Positions 1 to 9,299 of a stretch of DNA of 21,020 nucleotides are shown here, one piece after another (within the stretch, counting starts at the first letter, position 1; each line of letters begins with the position of its first letter). The stretch comes from Dimargaris cristalligena (taxonomy: Eukaryota > Kickxellomycota > Dimargaritomycetes > Dimargaritales > Dimargaritaceae), in the NCBI GenBank assembly GCA_027576995.1, contig JANBQC010000501.1, positions 1 through 21,020 on the forward strand. The letters run 5' to 3'. The translations under genes were made by a program, and so were the position numbers. The notes beneath the pieces were generated by a model. That model was given only the letters and a program-made list of their open reading frames with translations, searched no databases and was not told the origin of the DNA.

Positions 1-782
1 CCCTGACTGGATGATACCCCTGCATTCACACTGCCCCTGGCCCAACTGCACCCCTGTTTAAAGAATAGCTAACAATAGCTTTCTCCCTTTCTTTTTATCC
101 CTTCTATTGTTTCACATTAAATTTATTGGTTACCTGAGTATTACCTATCCTTTGTGATGACTAATATTATTTTCTGGGAACTCCCCTCCCTTTCCCTCTA
201 CTTAGTTATCCAATATTCTGGGACCTTCTCTCCCTTTCCCTTTTATCACCTATCTTTTCAAATAAAGTTCAGTTTTCAAGGATTTGAGTTCAGTTCTTTA
301 CAGGTGTTAACTGGAGGATAATAGTATAGTATTTTATTATTAGAATTGGTATTGCCACAAGAAGGTTGTTTCCTAACAGGATATAATATTATAGCTATCA
401 CTTATGGTGACTGCACTGAGAAGACCAGGATACCAGGATTATCTATTAGCTCTTAGACCAAGACAGTGAATCACTCAGTGATGACTTCCCCAATCCCCCA
501 CAGCTAGGAGGGGTGCAAGTAGCATCTCTCCCATGCATTCTACTAAATATTCTAGGCTATAATGGGTATTGTGCATGAGGTAGCATATTAAGGCATTTGT
601 GCCTCATATTGAGTACCTTTTTGGTCAGTTTGTCTAGTTACCCTAGGCCAATGTAAACATTGCCCTTTTATTTTCCCTTGGAACTGGTAGTATATATCTG
701 ATATTTATACACAATTATTTACCAACTCATATTACATTATGAATTGTATTACGGTTTGGCCTGATATATTGCTATATATTGT
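1..782. other. Gene-free, CpG-depleted sequence
   Basis: I see no coding region here. The plus strand is rich in C and T, with repeated blocks such as a CTCCCTTTCCC-like motif near 190 and 230. An AATAAA at about 261 is followed by text that could be the 3' part of an old retroelement, but I cannot identify one. Only one CpG is visible, near 752. That is far fewer than the base composition would give and resembles the decay expected of methylated repeats. Confidence 0.5.
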
Positions 783-905
783 AAATTCATTTCCCCCATC
801 CCACTGATTCCATCTCTCTGATTGGCTTGCCTAATACTCAGGCCTATATTCCATCTATGATTATATTATTCTATACTTGGGACTTCATCCTAATCATCAT
901 TACTG

Positions 906-1529
906 TGTTGTGGCCGGGCCTGCTTAATCTCTAATAGCATATCCCAGCCAAACTATTTTTAGTTTGGAAAAGATGAAGAACATCAGTGAATGTTAGTCTT
1001 CATCTTTTCCCACCCAGTTACAAGCCCTTCGATGGCTAGGCCGTTTTTCCAGTATTCAATATTCAATATTTAGTATTCATAGTTCTTATTCATAACTCAA
1101 GGATCTTTTAGTTGTAGAAGTTTGGGGCATATCCCCAGACTTAGTACCCTCAGAGCTGCCAATGTTGGCGGCCTTCTTTATTATATTTCATATAAATACC
1201 TGTTGGGTATTCTCCTAATAAACAGGCAGTTTTTACACTAAGTATAGTTTACCAGTTAGTTATTTCGATCCACCAGTCTTGCTCTATCCCTGTCGTCAAT
1301 TTGGCCCAAGCCCATTCATTGTGCCTTATCTTCCGTACACTAGAAGGTTCCCTGTGTGATCCCTGGTTGCCCTAGTTATCCCTGTCTGAAGATCAGATAA
1401 GAATCGTCTCCACCGAATGCGTGTTTTCCTTAGTTAGTTAGTTTTTTCCACCGGACTGAAACTGCTCCAGCCAGCCCTGATAAGGCTACCAGGCTTTATT
1501 ACCTTATGGTATTAAGTGCGACCACAACA
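906..1529 (+). mobile_element. Solo LTR-like insertion (624 bp)
   Basis: The segment begins TGTTGTGG and ends CCACAACA, a perfect 8-bp terminal inverted repeat with the TG...CA ends typical of LTRs. It contains a TATAAATA box (1191-1198) and an AATAAA polyadenylation signal (1217-1222), as expected for U3 and R regions. It lies inside an older repeat whose inverted partner lacks it. Against that empty site, the flanks ACTG and ATAG look like a worn 4-5 bp target duplication of ACTA(C). No internal gag or pol sequence is present, so it is probably a solo LTR. It keeps many CpGs, unlike the DNA before it, which suggests a younger insertion. Ty1/copia versus Ty3/gypsy cannot be decided. Confidence 0.7.
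966..1010. repeat. Perfect 14-bp hairpin inside the LTR
   Basis: GGAAAAGATGAAGA at 966-979 is the exact reverse complement of 997-1010. The intervening bases hold a further short AACAT/ATGTT pairing. It could be a structured element in the LTR U3 region or a trace of a small inverted insertion. Its function is unknown. Confidence 0.7.
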
Positions 1530-1639
1530 ATAGCTATTTCTAACTCAATAAAACCAACCGCGGGCATCTAGCTTTGCCCGTTGCAGTTCTTTCTCTCTTC
1601 TTCAAAACATTGTAGTTGTATCCAAAGGTACTTGCATTT

Positions 1640-1927
1640 TGTTGGAAATATAAGTTTGATGGTAAACGCAAGTGCCTTCAGATACAACTAAAACAATTCA
1701 AAGAAGAGAGAACGAACCGCAAGGGGCAAGGCTAGATGCCCACGGTAGGTTTTATTGAGTTAGAATTAGTAGTAAAAATGACTAGGACGAAGTCCCGGGT
1801 ATAGAATGATATAGTAAAGATTAGAATATAGTCCCGAGTATAGGACGAGCCAATCAGAGTAAAGGAATTGGTGGGACGGGGGAAATGAATTTCCAACACA
1901 TTTACCATCGAATTTATCATTCCAACA
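1640..1927 (-). mobile_element. 288-bp repeat with about 30-bp terminal inverted repeats
   Basis: This is the second, uninterrupted copy of the old repeat, in opposite orientation to the left copy. It starts TGTTGGAA and ends TTCCAACA. The similarity of the two ends continues through a conserved GATGGTAAA, giving imperfect inverted termini of about 30 bp. This could be a miniature inverted-repeat element or a short LTR whose ends are unusually symmetric. No open reading frame of note and no clear target duplication are visible (flanks ATTT and ATAT). It keeps CpGs that the left copy has lost. Confidence 0.6.
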
Positions 1928-3249
1928 ATATATCCCCCATCCTGTTAGTTTTACCTGGCTAATGGATACACCTAGTCTAGGAGGCACCTGTCCGGTGTAC
2001 TCCAGTGCGATACTTACGTGATCAGCCATGAGGCTTACTTAAACATGAGTGAACAGGCATTAGGGAGGATGGAAACCACTGCTAGCATTTTAAAACGCGA
2101 TGCTGAAATGTAAAATACAACAGTCATCTGTTGGTAGCGATAACTTGAGGCTTACTTGGGGAAAAACCTCAATATACTAATTTCGGCAATAAAGAAACAG
2201 GGTGCATACCCGCACAAGAACAGGGGGAGCAGATAAATCAATTCAATGGGACATTTAGATATATGCCAGAATTGGTCCTACCACTTATTTGTCGGGTGTG
2301 CTGTCAGATTCTCTGGTTTGGAAAAAGCAGGCTCCTGACCGACACAGACAGGTGCTTTATTCATTCTCATTGGCAGACCGACAGAAGAAGGTTATACACA
2401 TGGCAGGAATAAGGCAGGCCATTGCTAGCACTGTGGTATAGTAGTCCAGGCAACCAGGCCAAGGGTGATAACACCGGTCACAACGAGTCCAAATAGTGAT
2501 GGAATCTATACCATATTGTCGACTGAAGGGGGAAGGTGGTGAGTAAAAATTTAAATGTTTGGGTTAGGGTAATTATGGGAGGTATGGGCAATATATATTA
2601 TTATGGATAGTTGGTGGTATGGATTGCCATAAGGTGGTAAAAATATCAACGCTTGTTGGTCTTAATAGGTGTGCCACTAGTTTATTTGGCATGTAATTGA
2701 CCTTGGCCATGGCTTCTATCAGACGCGTGGATACGCTAGGATGTAAATAATTACTACATTATGGCCAATATCAGGGCGGCTTTTCTTCCCAGTGGTCACC
2801 TGACAGCGACCGACGTCGTTGGGTACTGGTCTCATACTTTCGTTACAGGAGCTTTTTTATTTCGGTGGGGTGTTTAATAGGAGTATATCTACCGTATCTA
2901 TTTCAGAATTTTAGAATGTAATAGCACCGATCTACTTATTCGTAAGAGTAAAAATTCAGGGTGGGCAATATGTCAGACATAGTCTAACAATCTGAAATCA
3001 GGGGATCCTAGCGGAATGTAATAAATTATGCATATTCCGTCAAACCACCACTTTCATTTAATTCTACCTGTTACTCTCCCCCTCTTTCTCTCCTCGCTAT
3101 ACGTGGGTGGTGAATTGGCCAGGCGCATCCCTTTCAATTGGCTGCTTTGGCCCGCAATTAACATTCTTCTATAGGTAGTAGGAGAGTGTTCGATGGTTAG
3201 TCGCGGAACTTGGGAGTCCACCGCTTGTCTCACCCTACACGGCAATTGA
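1928..3249. other. Gene-free intergenic stretch
   Basis: I found no convincing coding region, RNA gene or long repeat. A short direct repeat, GAGGCTTACTT, occurs near 2030 and 2146. Short ORFs on the minus strand around 3054-3245 and 1766-2029 show no domain or codon bias and are treated as chance. Confidence 0.4.
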
Positions 3250-3435
3250 ATGAACGTTGGTGATCGCTTCTATATAAACAAGGGGAGCGAAAGAGGAGCA
3301 GGATGGAAGGGGGCTTATGCCGAACTAGAGGAAGTGAAGATAGGCACCGATGGGACAAGAGTCAAGGATGTAGACAATGGGCAATCCCGTGTAATTAGTG
3401 GCCATTGGGTCTTTGCTGGCAAAATGCTATTGTAA
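3250..3435 (+). CDS. Small hypothetical protein, 61 residues
   Basis: The ORF begins at an ATG directly preceded by an in-frame TGA, so this is the earliest possible start unless an upstream exon exists. The product is hydrophilic and well mixed in composition (GDRFYINKG near the N-terminus, an ELEEVKIGTDG segment, then a GHWVFAGKMLL end), unlike the Leu/Tyr/Ile-rich translations of the surrounding AT-rich DNA. It has no signal peptide, membrane segment or cysteines. I do not recognise a family. The alternating hydrophobic pattern could form a small beta-rich fold, but that is a guess. No clear TATA box sits upstream. It may be the last exon of a larger gene or a chance ORF. Confidence 0.3.
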   Translation: MNVGDRFYINKGSERGAGWKGAYAELEEVKIGTDGTRVKDVDNGQSRVISGHWVFAGKMLL

Positions 3436-3466
3436 TTCGTTTTAAAAAACATATTATGTTAATAGA

Positions 3467-3506
3467 GGGGAAAGAAAAAATTTTCCGTAAAAATATTACT
3501 TTCCCC
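3467..3506. repeat. Short inverted repeat
   Basis: GGGGAAAG at 3467-3474 pairs with CTTTCCCC at 3499-3506 across an A/T-rich loop, just downstream of the small ORF at 3250-3435. The rest of 3436-3734 is AT-rich and shows no gene. Confidence 0.4.
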
Positions 3507-3734
3507 GAAGTAGAAAGGAAAAATTTTCATGTGAAAATTGTTTTCTCTATCTTTCTCCTTCTTTTATTCCTTCCTACCATCCGACCCTATTAGTTTATTC
3601 TATTTTTACTGTCAAAATTTCTCTCTGCCGTGTTCTTTACACATGTGCACGACGACTTTTCGGTTATTATAGGCCGTGGACTTGTCCATTGGGTGAAATA
3701 AGCTTCTCCAATAAATAACAAAACGTCGACGGCA

Positions 3735-4720
3735 TCTATTAACGATAATTCTGGTTGAACGCCTTGTCACTCGATTCTCTGCTATTCGGTGAAGAAGATG
3801 TCTTGGAGACCGAGACTCGGCCAACATCCCGACCATCTCTCTCTAAAGACTTTTCTTCTTTTCTTTCTCTTCTCTGCCTCTATTCTCCCCTCCGACCACG
3901 AATCCATTAACAACATTATCCAGTAAATCCTAGCCGGCCCTCTACCATACCTGTTTATATCTTAAATAGCAACACCTAAACTCGACACTGGGGCTATTCA
4001 TCTGCTAGGTCATGGATTCCCACCAAACTGAAAAATCATATTCGATGCATGCAAACCATTACTGGCACGTCAATTTCGGTGGCTTATTGATAGTTAGATA
4101 AGCACCCCGCAATCGATAGTATTAGTTATATGGGGACCAAGCCCGCGAACCATCAAATCTTTTGAGCCGGAATGGTTGGGTTAAGAGTTTAGGATATTTT
4201 GGTACTTCACAATGCTTTCTTGTTCACTATACATGACCTCGCCTTTTTCGAGGTGGTCAGATTGGGCATGCCTCCAACCATTCGCACTACTTATATTTGG
4301 GGGAAGTCCCTGTAGTTTAACCAATGCTAACCCTAAATTAGATCCATGTAGGAATAATATCTAGACCAAGGCTATTTTGGTAGAAGCGATAATTGGGCCA
4401 ATATAGCTCGACATTCCACTCTATAAATTATATATGCTATTGTGGGGATTAAGTTGGGGTTGAAGGTGTTTATTGGTATATATATAAAAATATAGGTCAA
4501 CGATGCCGTTGATTATATGTTCGCCACGCCCCATGGTTATTTTTTAGTGGCCTTCTTGCGATTCTCCAAGTTATACAGTGCCGTACCTACGGCTTTTCCA
4601 CTCTGTCGATATATTTTTTTACAGAATGCCGCAACGCAGTTTTTCGATTCATCGGGAATTCCAGTGCCGCTCTCATTGGGACGTTTGATCCACTGATTCT
4701 CGTGAACGAAGGATATCACA
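3735..4720 (-). repeat. Left arm of an ancient inverted duplication
   Basis: Read on the minus strand, this segment aligns along its length with 12935-14205 on the plus strand. Shared anchors, left then right: the FC..IY coding motif (about 4615-4635 and 13008-13032); GGCCCAATTATC (4388-4399 and 13256-13267); an ATTGTGAAGTA block (4203-4215 and 13726-13736); TTCGCGGGCTT (about 4140-4150 and 13781-13791); ACTATCAATAA...CCGAAATT (about 4070-4097 and 13836-13858); CTAGCAGAT (about 4005 and 13925); ATTTACTGG (about 3920 and 14012); a pyrimidine tract (3836-3895 and, reversed, 14035-14105). It covers the secreted-peptide gene and about 0.8 kb of its 3' flank. Confidence 0.8.
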
Positions 4721-4785
4721 CCACCGGCGACCAAGTGGGCGAGTAGGGCAGTGATGACGAGAAGGTATCCATTAATTACGCGCAT
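4537..4785 (-). CDS. Small predicted secreted cationic protein, 82 residues
   Basis: The start chosen is the ATG at 4785, because the protein then opens with a good secretion signal: a short basic start (MRV), a hydrophobic core at residues 7-20 (YLLVITALLAHLVA), and a likely cut after about residue 20-22. The mature part, near 60 residues, has two cysteines (C50, C55), a RPN-x2-GT motif at 35-41, a KN-x-VA-x-FC-x2-IY motif at 48-59, and a Lys/Arg-rich tail (residues 76-82). Two cysteines could form one disulfide. A much longer in-frame extension to 5157 exists but crosses a CA/TA microsatellite and has biased composition, so it is probably 5' UTR. A TATAAAAG box lies at 5121-5128. The family is not one I recognise. 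A broken relative lies at 12831-13108. Role unknown; a secreted peptide acting outside the cell is an inference. Confidence 0.65.
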   Translation of the reverse strand: MRVINGYLLVITALLAHLVAGGVISFVHENQWIKRPNESGTGIPDESKNCVAAFCKKIYRQSGKAVGTALYNLENRKKATKK

Positions 4786-4820
4786 AGTGGAAACGGAGTC
4801 AACGGTCAATAAAAAATGGG

Positions 4821-4854
4821 TATATATATATATATATATGTTTGTGTGTGTGTG
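4821..4854. repeat. (TA)n(TG)n microsatellite
   Basis: A run of TA dinucleotides passes into a TTTGTGTGTGTGTG run. It falls in the presumed 5' leader of the small secreted-protein gene, between its TATA box and start codon. Confidence 0.85.
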
Positions 4855-5120
4855 AAGGGGGTTAAAAATAACGAATGGGGAGATTGTTTCAATTGAAAAT
4901 TGGCCGGGGAAAATGATAAGTAATGGATAGTGGTCTATAGGAAACTGGTGAGGGTATGGGTGTACTGATGCAATGGATCCAAGAGGAAACAGAGTGGTGT
5001 GGTGACTGGTGGGCCAAGTGTGAATAGCACTAGAGTTGAATGGGTGCTGTAATGATGGACGAAGGGAAAATAGAAGAGAGATGGGTTGATGGACTACACT
5101 TTCACCGAGCGAGGGGTCGT

Positions 5121-5128
5121 CTTTTATA
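5121..5128 (-). promoter_or_regulatory. TATA box for the small secreted-protein gene
   Basis: TATAAAAG on the minus strand lies about 335 bp upstream of the start codon at 4785. The distance implies a leader of some 250-300 nt or an intron in the leader. Confidence 0.45.
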
Positions 5129-5233
5129 ATGCACAGCTGGAAATTCAACATGCTCATATTACACAGCCTTTATACCCATAAGTTAGCTATGGTGTATCCT
5201 GGATTCGGCACAAAGAAATATCGATAATCTCCG

Positions 5234-5542
5234 ATGATGATCTCTTTCTCTCTTTCTCTCTCTCTCCTATTATCCCTTTGTCTCTTACCTATTTCACAAT
5301 GCAGTATGTCCTTTATGATATATTTTTATAGCTTACCTCTTCTTCAGCTGGATGATATCCCCCACCAACAGACGGCTGAATGTCTTCCCCTCTCTTGCAT
5401 GACACCTCTCCTTTCTTGCCACTTACACACGGCTAGGGACGTTGCCATCCAGTGTATATTCATTAGTACTTGGCAATGTGGGCTTCGTCTAAAGCTTCTA
5501 CAATATATACAGGACTACTTGCAACCGCTAGAAAATGAGTGA
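5234..5542 (+). CDS. Doubtful 102-residue ORF with a signal-like N-terminus
   Basis: The ORF opens with ATGATG and is then rich in Ser, Leu and Phe because a CT microsatellite (about 5241-5267) is translated. This gives a convincing-looking hydrophobic signal segment at residues 3-20, ending at PISQC. The rest holds further cysteines (seven in all), a Leu-rich middle and an acidic C-terminus (LENE). It would be transcribed divergently from the secreted-peptide gene, with the TATA box of that gene about 105 bp away. A small cysteine-containing secreted protein is possible, but the signal may be only a by-product of the simple repeat. I recognise no family. Confidence 0.25.
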   Translation: MMISFSLSLSLLLSLCLLPISQCSMSFMIYFYSLPLLQLDDIPHQQTAECLPLSCMTPLLSCHLHTARDVAIQCIFISTWQCGLRLKLLQYIQDYLQPLENE

Positions 5543-6680
5543 GGGGCTATTATATATACCTAGGCTAACCTAATAATACAGTGCTGACATGACAATATCC
5601 AACAGCTGGCTATTCATTTGGTGAGCTTCTAGTGGGTCCCAGCTCCACGTAACATATAGTCAAGGAGTGGAGGGTACCTAATTGCAAAGGAAACCAAGCA
5701 TTTCCGGAGCAAACTGCTCTATATTTGGTACTGGAATACATAGGTAGCACTCCCCCTAAGCACCCTACACACTGCCAAGCCAAATCTTAGAAGGTGCGTG
5801 GTGGGAATTGGGATGTGTCCGGGAGGGAAGATGGGCACTTGCATGCCCTCCCATTGTCAGATAACACCGGTGTGGAGAAACCTGCCATAATGGTAGTAGG
5901 GGCAAGAGTGATATGTTCTATTGCTTAAGAGTAAACTAAGCCATTTCTACAATTGAGTCTCCACAGCTTCTCTCGCATTGTGTTTTTTTTCATGTCTAGT
6001 GATTCCCTGCTGAACTCAGGCAATGGGGCACTCGGAAACCCTAGAATTATATCATAAAAGAGGGTGGTGGGCCGGGAAGTGAGTGTGTGGACTTATGGTC
6101 AGATAATGCCACTGGCCAAGGTCCAGCCCAGCCATGTAAATTACCCATGGGAGGTTTTTTTATCAACCAGGCATTCGTCCCAAGCCTATATAATTACTCC
6201 GCTTAGGTGCAGCCATGTCTATTCAGTAGTATGCAATTATATCCACCAACCGGAGTAACAACATCACCTGGCTGGCCCTGGGTCTTTTAAGCCACTTTCA
6301 TTTGCTGGAGTAAACCAGTCTAGGTTAAAGGGCCCCCACCACCAGTATAGTGCAGTTTTCTAATGAAGGCGCTTGTTATGGGTTTTCACATGCAAAGGCG
6401 CACCAATCATTGCTCCTGCTGTGAAGGAGTCGTCACAGCCGAGGTGCACCTTGAGCCCAACACAGCTAGATATAGGAGGACATTAGCTAAGCCAGCCATG
6501 TGATAATCACTTTCTCATTTATCGCCGGTTCCACATGTCATTTCATCGGTAATATCCACCCACCACCACTTTAATTATATGCGCATGAGTGGTTTAGAGG
6601 GTTCATTTGATAGATTTGTCAGAAAAAGCTGCCTTCATACCTACTACTCCCCTCCGCTGCCCTACTTCCCCCTCCTCTGT
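5543..6680. other. Intergenic region ahead of the thiolase gene
   Basis: No gene, RNA or sizeable repeat was found. A 64-codon frame near 6064-6258 starts only from GTG and looks like chance. The last 80 bp become C/T-rich, as is common just upstream of fungal genes. Confidence 0.4.
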
Positions 6681-6681
6681 T

Positions 6682-6689
6682 TATAAATA
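6682..6689 (+). promoter_or_regulatory. TATA box of the thiolase gene
   Basis: TATAAATA lies about 112 bp upstream of the chosen ATG at 6801, followed by a C/T-rich leader. It supports transcription starting just past 6710, so the in-frame upstream CTG near 6708 is unlikely to be the start. Confidence 0.6.
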
Positions 6690-6800
6690 TACCGAATACT
6701 TCCCACTGTGCCCTTCCCTCACTGTGCTTTTACTTACCTCTTGCCTACGTTAGTGCCTTTGTTTCTTAGTCCCCTCCCCATACAACATACTCCTCTCGCC

Positions 6801-8054
6801 ATGTCGAACTTCAGTCGTGTTGCTCAAGTCGCCCAGCACTTGGCTCCTGTGTCCAAGAACCTCCCGGCTACCCGTGTGGGTGTCAAGTCCGACGAGGACG
6901 TGGTGATTGTCTCGGCCCTTCGTACCCCCATTACCCGTGCCCGTCGCGGTGCCTTCAAGGACACCCCTCCCGAAGACCTGCTCGCCGAAGTGCTTAAAGC
7001 CACTCTGGCCCGCACCGCCATCGACCCTGCCATGGTGGATGATGTGTGTGTCGGTACTGTTCTGACCCCCATGGGTGGCGCCACCTCGGCGCGCATGGCC
7101 TGTCTGTACGCTGGACTTCCGGAACGTTCCTCGACCTACACCGTGAACCGCCAGTGCTCGTCGGGTCTGCAGGCCGTGGCCGCCATCGCCCAGGCCATTC
7201 AGGCCGGCCAAATCGACGTGGGTATCGGGGCTGGCATGGAATCCATGACCAAGTACTATGCCCAGGCTTCCTTCGCGCCTTCTGAGAAACTCATGGAACA
7301 CGAGGCGGCTGCGGACTGTATCCTGCCCATGGGTATCACCTCCGAAAATGTGGCTGAGGAATTCGGCATCACCCGCGACCAGCAGGACCAGCTCGCCGCC
7401 CTCTCCCACGCCCGGGCCGCCCAGGCCCAAAAGGAAGGCCTGTTCAATTCCGAAATCGTGCCCGTCACCATCCAAGTACTGGACAAGGACGGCAACGCCC
7501 ACACCATCACCGTGTCCAAGGACGAAGGCGTGCGGGTTGGCACCACCCCCCAGTCACTCGCCAAACTCAAGGCCGCCTTCCGCGAGAACGGTACCACCCA
7601 CGCCGGTAACGCCTCCCAGGTGTCCGACGGGGCCGCCGCCGTACTACTCATGAAGCGGAAGACCGCCCAGCGTCTGGGCCTGCCCGTCCTCGCCAAACTC
7701 GTGTCCTCCGCCGTCGCGGGTGTTCCCCCGCGCGTCATGGGCATCGGCCCGGCCTTCGCCATCCCCAAGGCCTGCGAACTGGCCGGTATCAATGTCCAGG
7801 ATGTCGACATCTTTGAACTCAACGAAGCCTTCGCCTCCCAGGCTACCTACTGTATTCAGAAACTCGGCCTCGACATCAAGAAGGTCAACCCCAAGGGCGG
7901 TGCCATCGCCCTCGGCCATCCTCTGGGCTGCACCGGCTCCCGCCAGATTGCTACCCTACTGCCCGAATTGAAACGCCAGAACAAGAAGATCGGGGCCGTC
8001 ACCATGTGCATTGGCACTGGTATGGGAATGTGCACCATCATTGAGCGCGAGTAA
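6801..8054 (+). CDS. POT1: Peroxisomal 3-ketoacyl-CoA thiolase (acetyl-CoA acyltransferase)
   Basis: A 417-residue thiolase that cleaves 3-ketoacyl-CoA with CoA to release acetyl-CoA, the last step of fatty-acid beta-oxidation. All active-site blocks are present: nucleophile C119 in NRQCSSGLQ, the NEAFA loop at 341-345, H373 in GHPLGCTG, and the acid/base C403 in CIGTGMG. The start is placed at the ATG at 6801 because residues 6-14, RVAQVAQHL, then fit the peroxisomal PTS2 pattern (R/K)(L/V/I)x5(H/Q)(L/A) close to the N-terminus, as in yeast Pot1 and animal ACAA1. An in-frame upstream extension to 6708 has no ATG-supported start and would bury the signal. The gene has no intron and strong preference for C-ending codons, suggesting high expression. 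The gene symbol follows the yeast orthologue; a cytosolic acetoacetyl-CoA thiolase is less likely given PTS2. Confidence 0.95.
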   Translation: MSNFSRVAQVAQHLAPVSKNLPATRVGVKSDEDVVIVSALRTPITRARRGAFKDTPPEDLLAEVLKATLARTAIDPAMVDDVCVGTVLTPMGGATSARMACLYAGLPERSSTYTVNRQCSSGLQAVAAIAQAIQAGQIDVGIGAGMESMTKYYAQASFAPSEKLMEHEAAADCILPMGITSENVAEEFGITRDQQDQLAALSHARAAQAQKEGLFNSEIVPVTIQVLDKDGNAHTITVSKDEGVRVGTTPQSLAKLKAAFRENGTTHAGNASQVSDGAAAVLLMKRKTAQRLGLPVLAKLVSSAVAGVPPRVMGIGPAFAIPKACELAGINVQDVDIFELNEAFASQATYCIQKLGLDIKKVNPKGGAIALGHPLGCTGSRQIATLLPELKRQNKKIGAVTMCIGTGMGMCTIIERE

Positions 8055-9299
8055 AGTAACATTTTTATAAAAGCTACCAACACGTACACCTTTCCCTTCC
8101 TTAATAATATGGAAACCAAGTTCGTTCCACCCCGTCCTTTACTTATCCCTAGATTTTGTCTCGAATGACAACGCAGTACCCACTTCATATAAGCTGATCA
8201 ACCCCCGGTTTCTATTGTACACACCTATCCACACTCATCTTTACCGGGCTGTGGCAAATTCTATAACGATATTCAATTTCACCTCCTTATAAATCTAATT
8301 CTGAACGCCGAATTGGCCCGTTTGGCTGAGGAAACCACGATAATTTGGTTTAGTTGTATTGCTAAACTGTTTTTATATTGTGCCACAAGAACAGCTGCCC
8401 GTTGTGGTTGTGCCCAGGAAACACCGTAATAAAAAGAGCTGTGTTACTGGATATGATACCACCTGTGAATTACATATCGCGTCTTTTTAAAACAGTCACA
8501 TTTACAGGCCATTTGTATCTAAGTATGCTACGGGATTGGTTTTATGTGAAACATCAGGTGTCGACCCTCCCCACTTACCTGTTCGTTATGCTCGCCAGCT
8601 CGATCTTGCTCGTTTCCTGGCAAATAGCTATATTTTCACGTTGCTTATTTATTAATACTTTAACCATCGTTTTATTTCCAAAGATCCGCTTTAATTATTA
8701 TCATTGATCAAGGTCAGTCAGTAGTTTGCATACTCAGCCAGCCTCATTATGTGAGCCTTCCTTTCTCCTCCCACCTTCAGAATCCTTTGGCAAGTTCCAT
8801 CGGGTTTCAAGGGACGGGGTGTAAGCAACATACCTATTCCCTTTGATAACAAGGGTACCCGATTTAGCACAGAAAGATAAAGGTTTCTGGCACGACAGCA
8901 GATAATGCTCCCGGGAATTGTACGTCATGCTGCGAAGGTTACATGATATAGCCGTCTGCACCCTCTCGTTAATTGTATAGAAGGTATACTCTTAGTGGCT
9001 GGTTGGCTTGCAGCCCGATTCCCATCATACTTCCCCGCTGGCTAATAACTACCCTTTCTTTCTACTGGTTACATACCCACCCTTCTTTACTTACTTACAC
9101 CACTTATCCACTTTCTTAGCCATACCCTGGCTTCGTTATTCGCCATAGCCGCCAGCAAACCCGAGACTCTCCCACTCTACTTTCCTACGAGACAGAGACC
9201 GAGATACCACCCCTGCTCCAACCCCTCTCCCCCAGGCCCTTTGACAAATACCCCCCCCCACTATCGTGTTGTCTGACAGCGGCTCTTTTTCATACCAGA
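8055..9299. other. Intergenic region between thiolase and SSADH genes
   Basis: No convincing gene. A 110-codon frame at 8378-8707 lacks an ATG start and translates to the hydrophobic text typical of AT-rich DNA. From about 9000 the plus strand becomes C/T-rich, with a C tract near 9251-9259, and probably serves as promoter and leader of the SSADH gene. No TATA box is obvious there. Confidence 0.4.

Larger units (their letters stand above)
783..1639 (+). repeat. Old dispersed repeat, left inverted copy, split by an LTR
   Basis: Two blocks, 783-905 and 1530-1639, together match the reverse complement of 1664-1895 at roughly 75-80 percent by eye. Shared landmarks are the AAATTCATTTCCCCC start, the ATTCTATAC-GGGACTTC-TCCTA segment, TAACTCAATAAAACC, and GGGCATCTAG. 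The 624 bp between the blocks is missing from the other copy, which therefore shows the pre-insertion state. In the first block, each of the five CpGs of the other copy is replaced here by TpG or CpA. The repeat family is not recognised. Confidence 0.8.

Noticed and set aside
2560..2583. Telomere-like GGGTTAGGGTAATTATGGG
   Set aside because: Only one complete TTAGGG unit is present, with no array.
4234..4259. ACCTCG...CGAGGT hairpin with a T-rich loop, like a bacterial terminator
   Set aside because: The window is eukaryotic, the stem is only 6 bp, and it is not kept in the right duplication arm.
4786..5157. N-terminal extension of the small secreted protein to 206 residues
   Set aside because: It would translate a TA/CA microsatellite and His/Pro-rich leader sequence. 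The internal ATG at 4785 starts a proper signal peptide, and the TATA box at 5121-5128 falls inside the extension.
6750..7502. 250-codon ORF on the minus strand opposite the thiolase gene
   Set aside because: It is the antisense shadow of a gene with strong codon bias, which removes stop codons on the other strand. It contains no domain.
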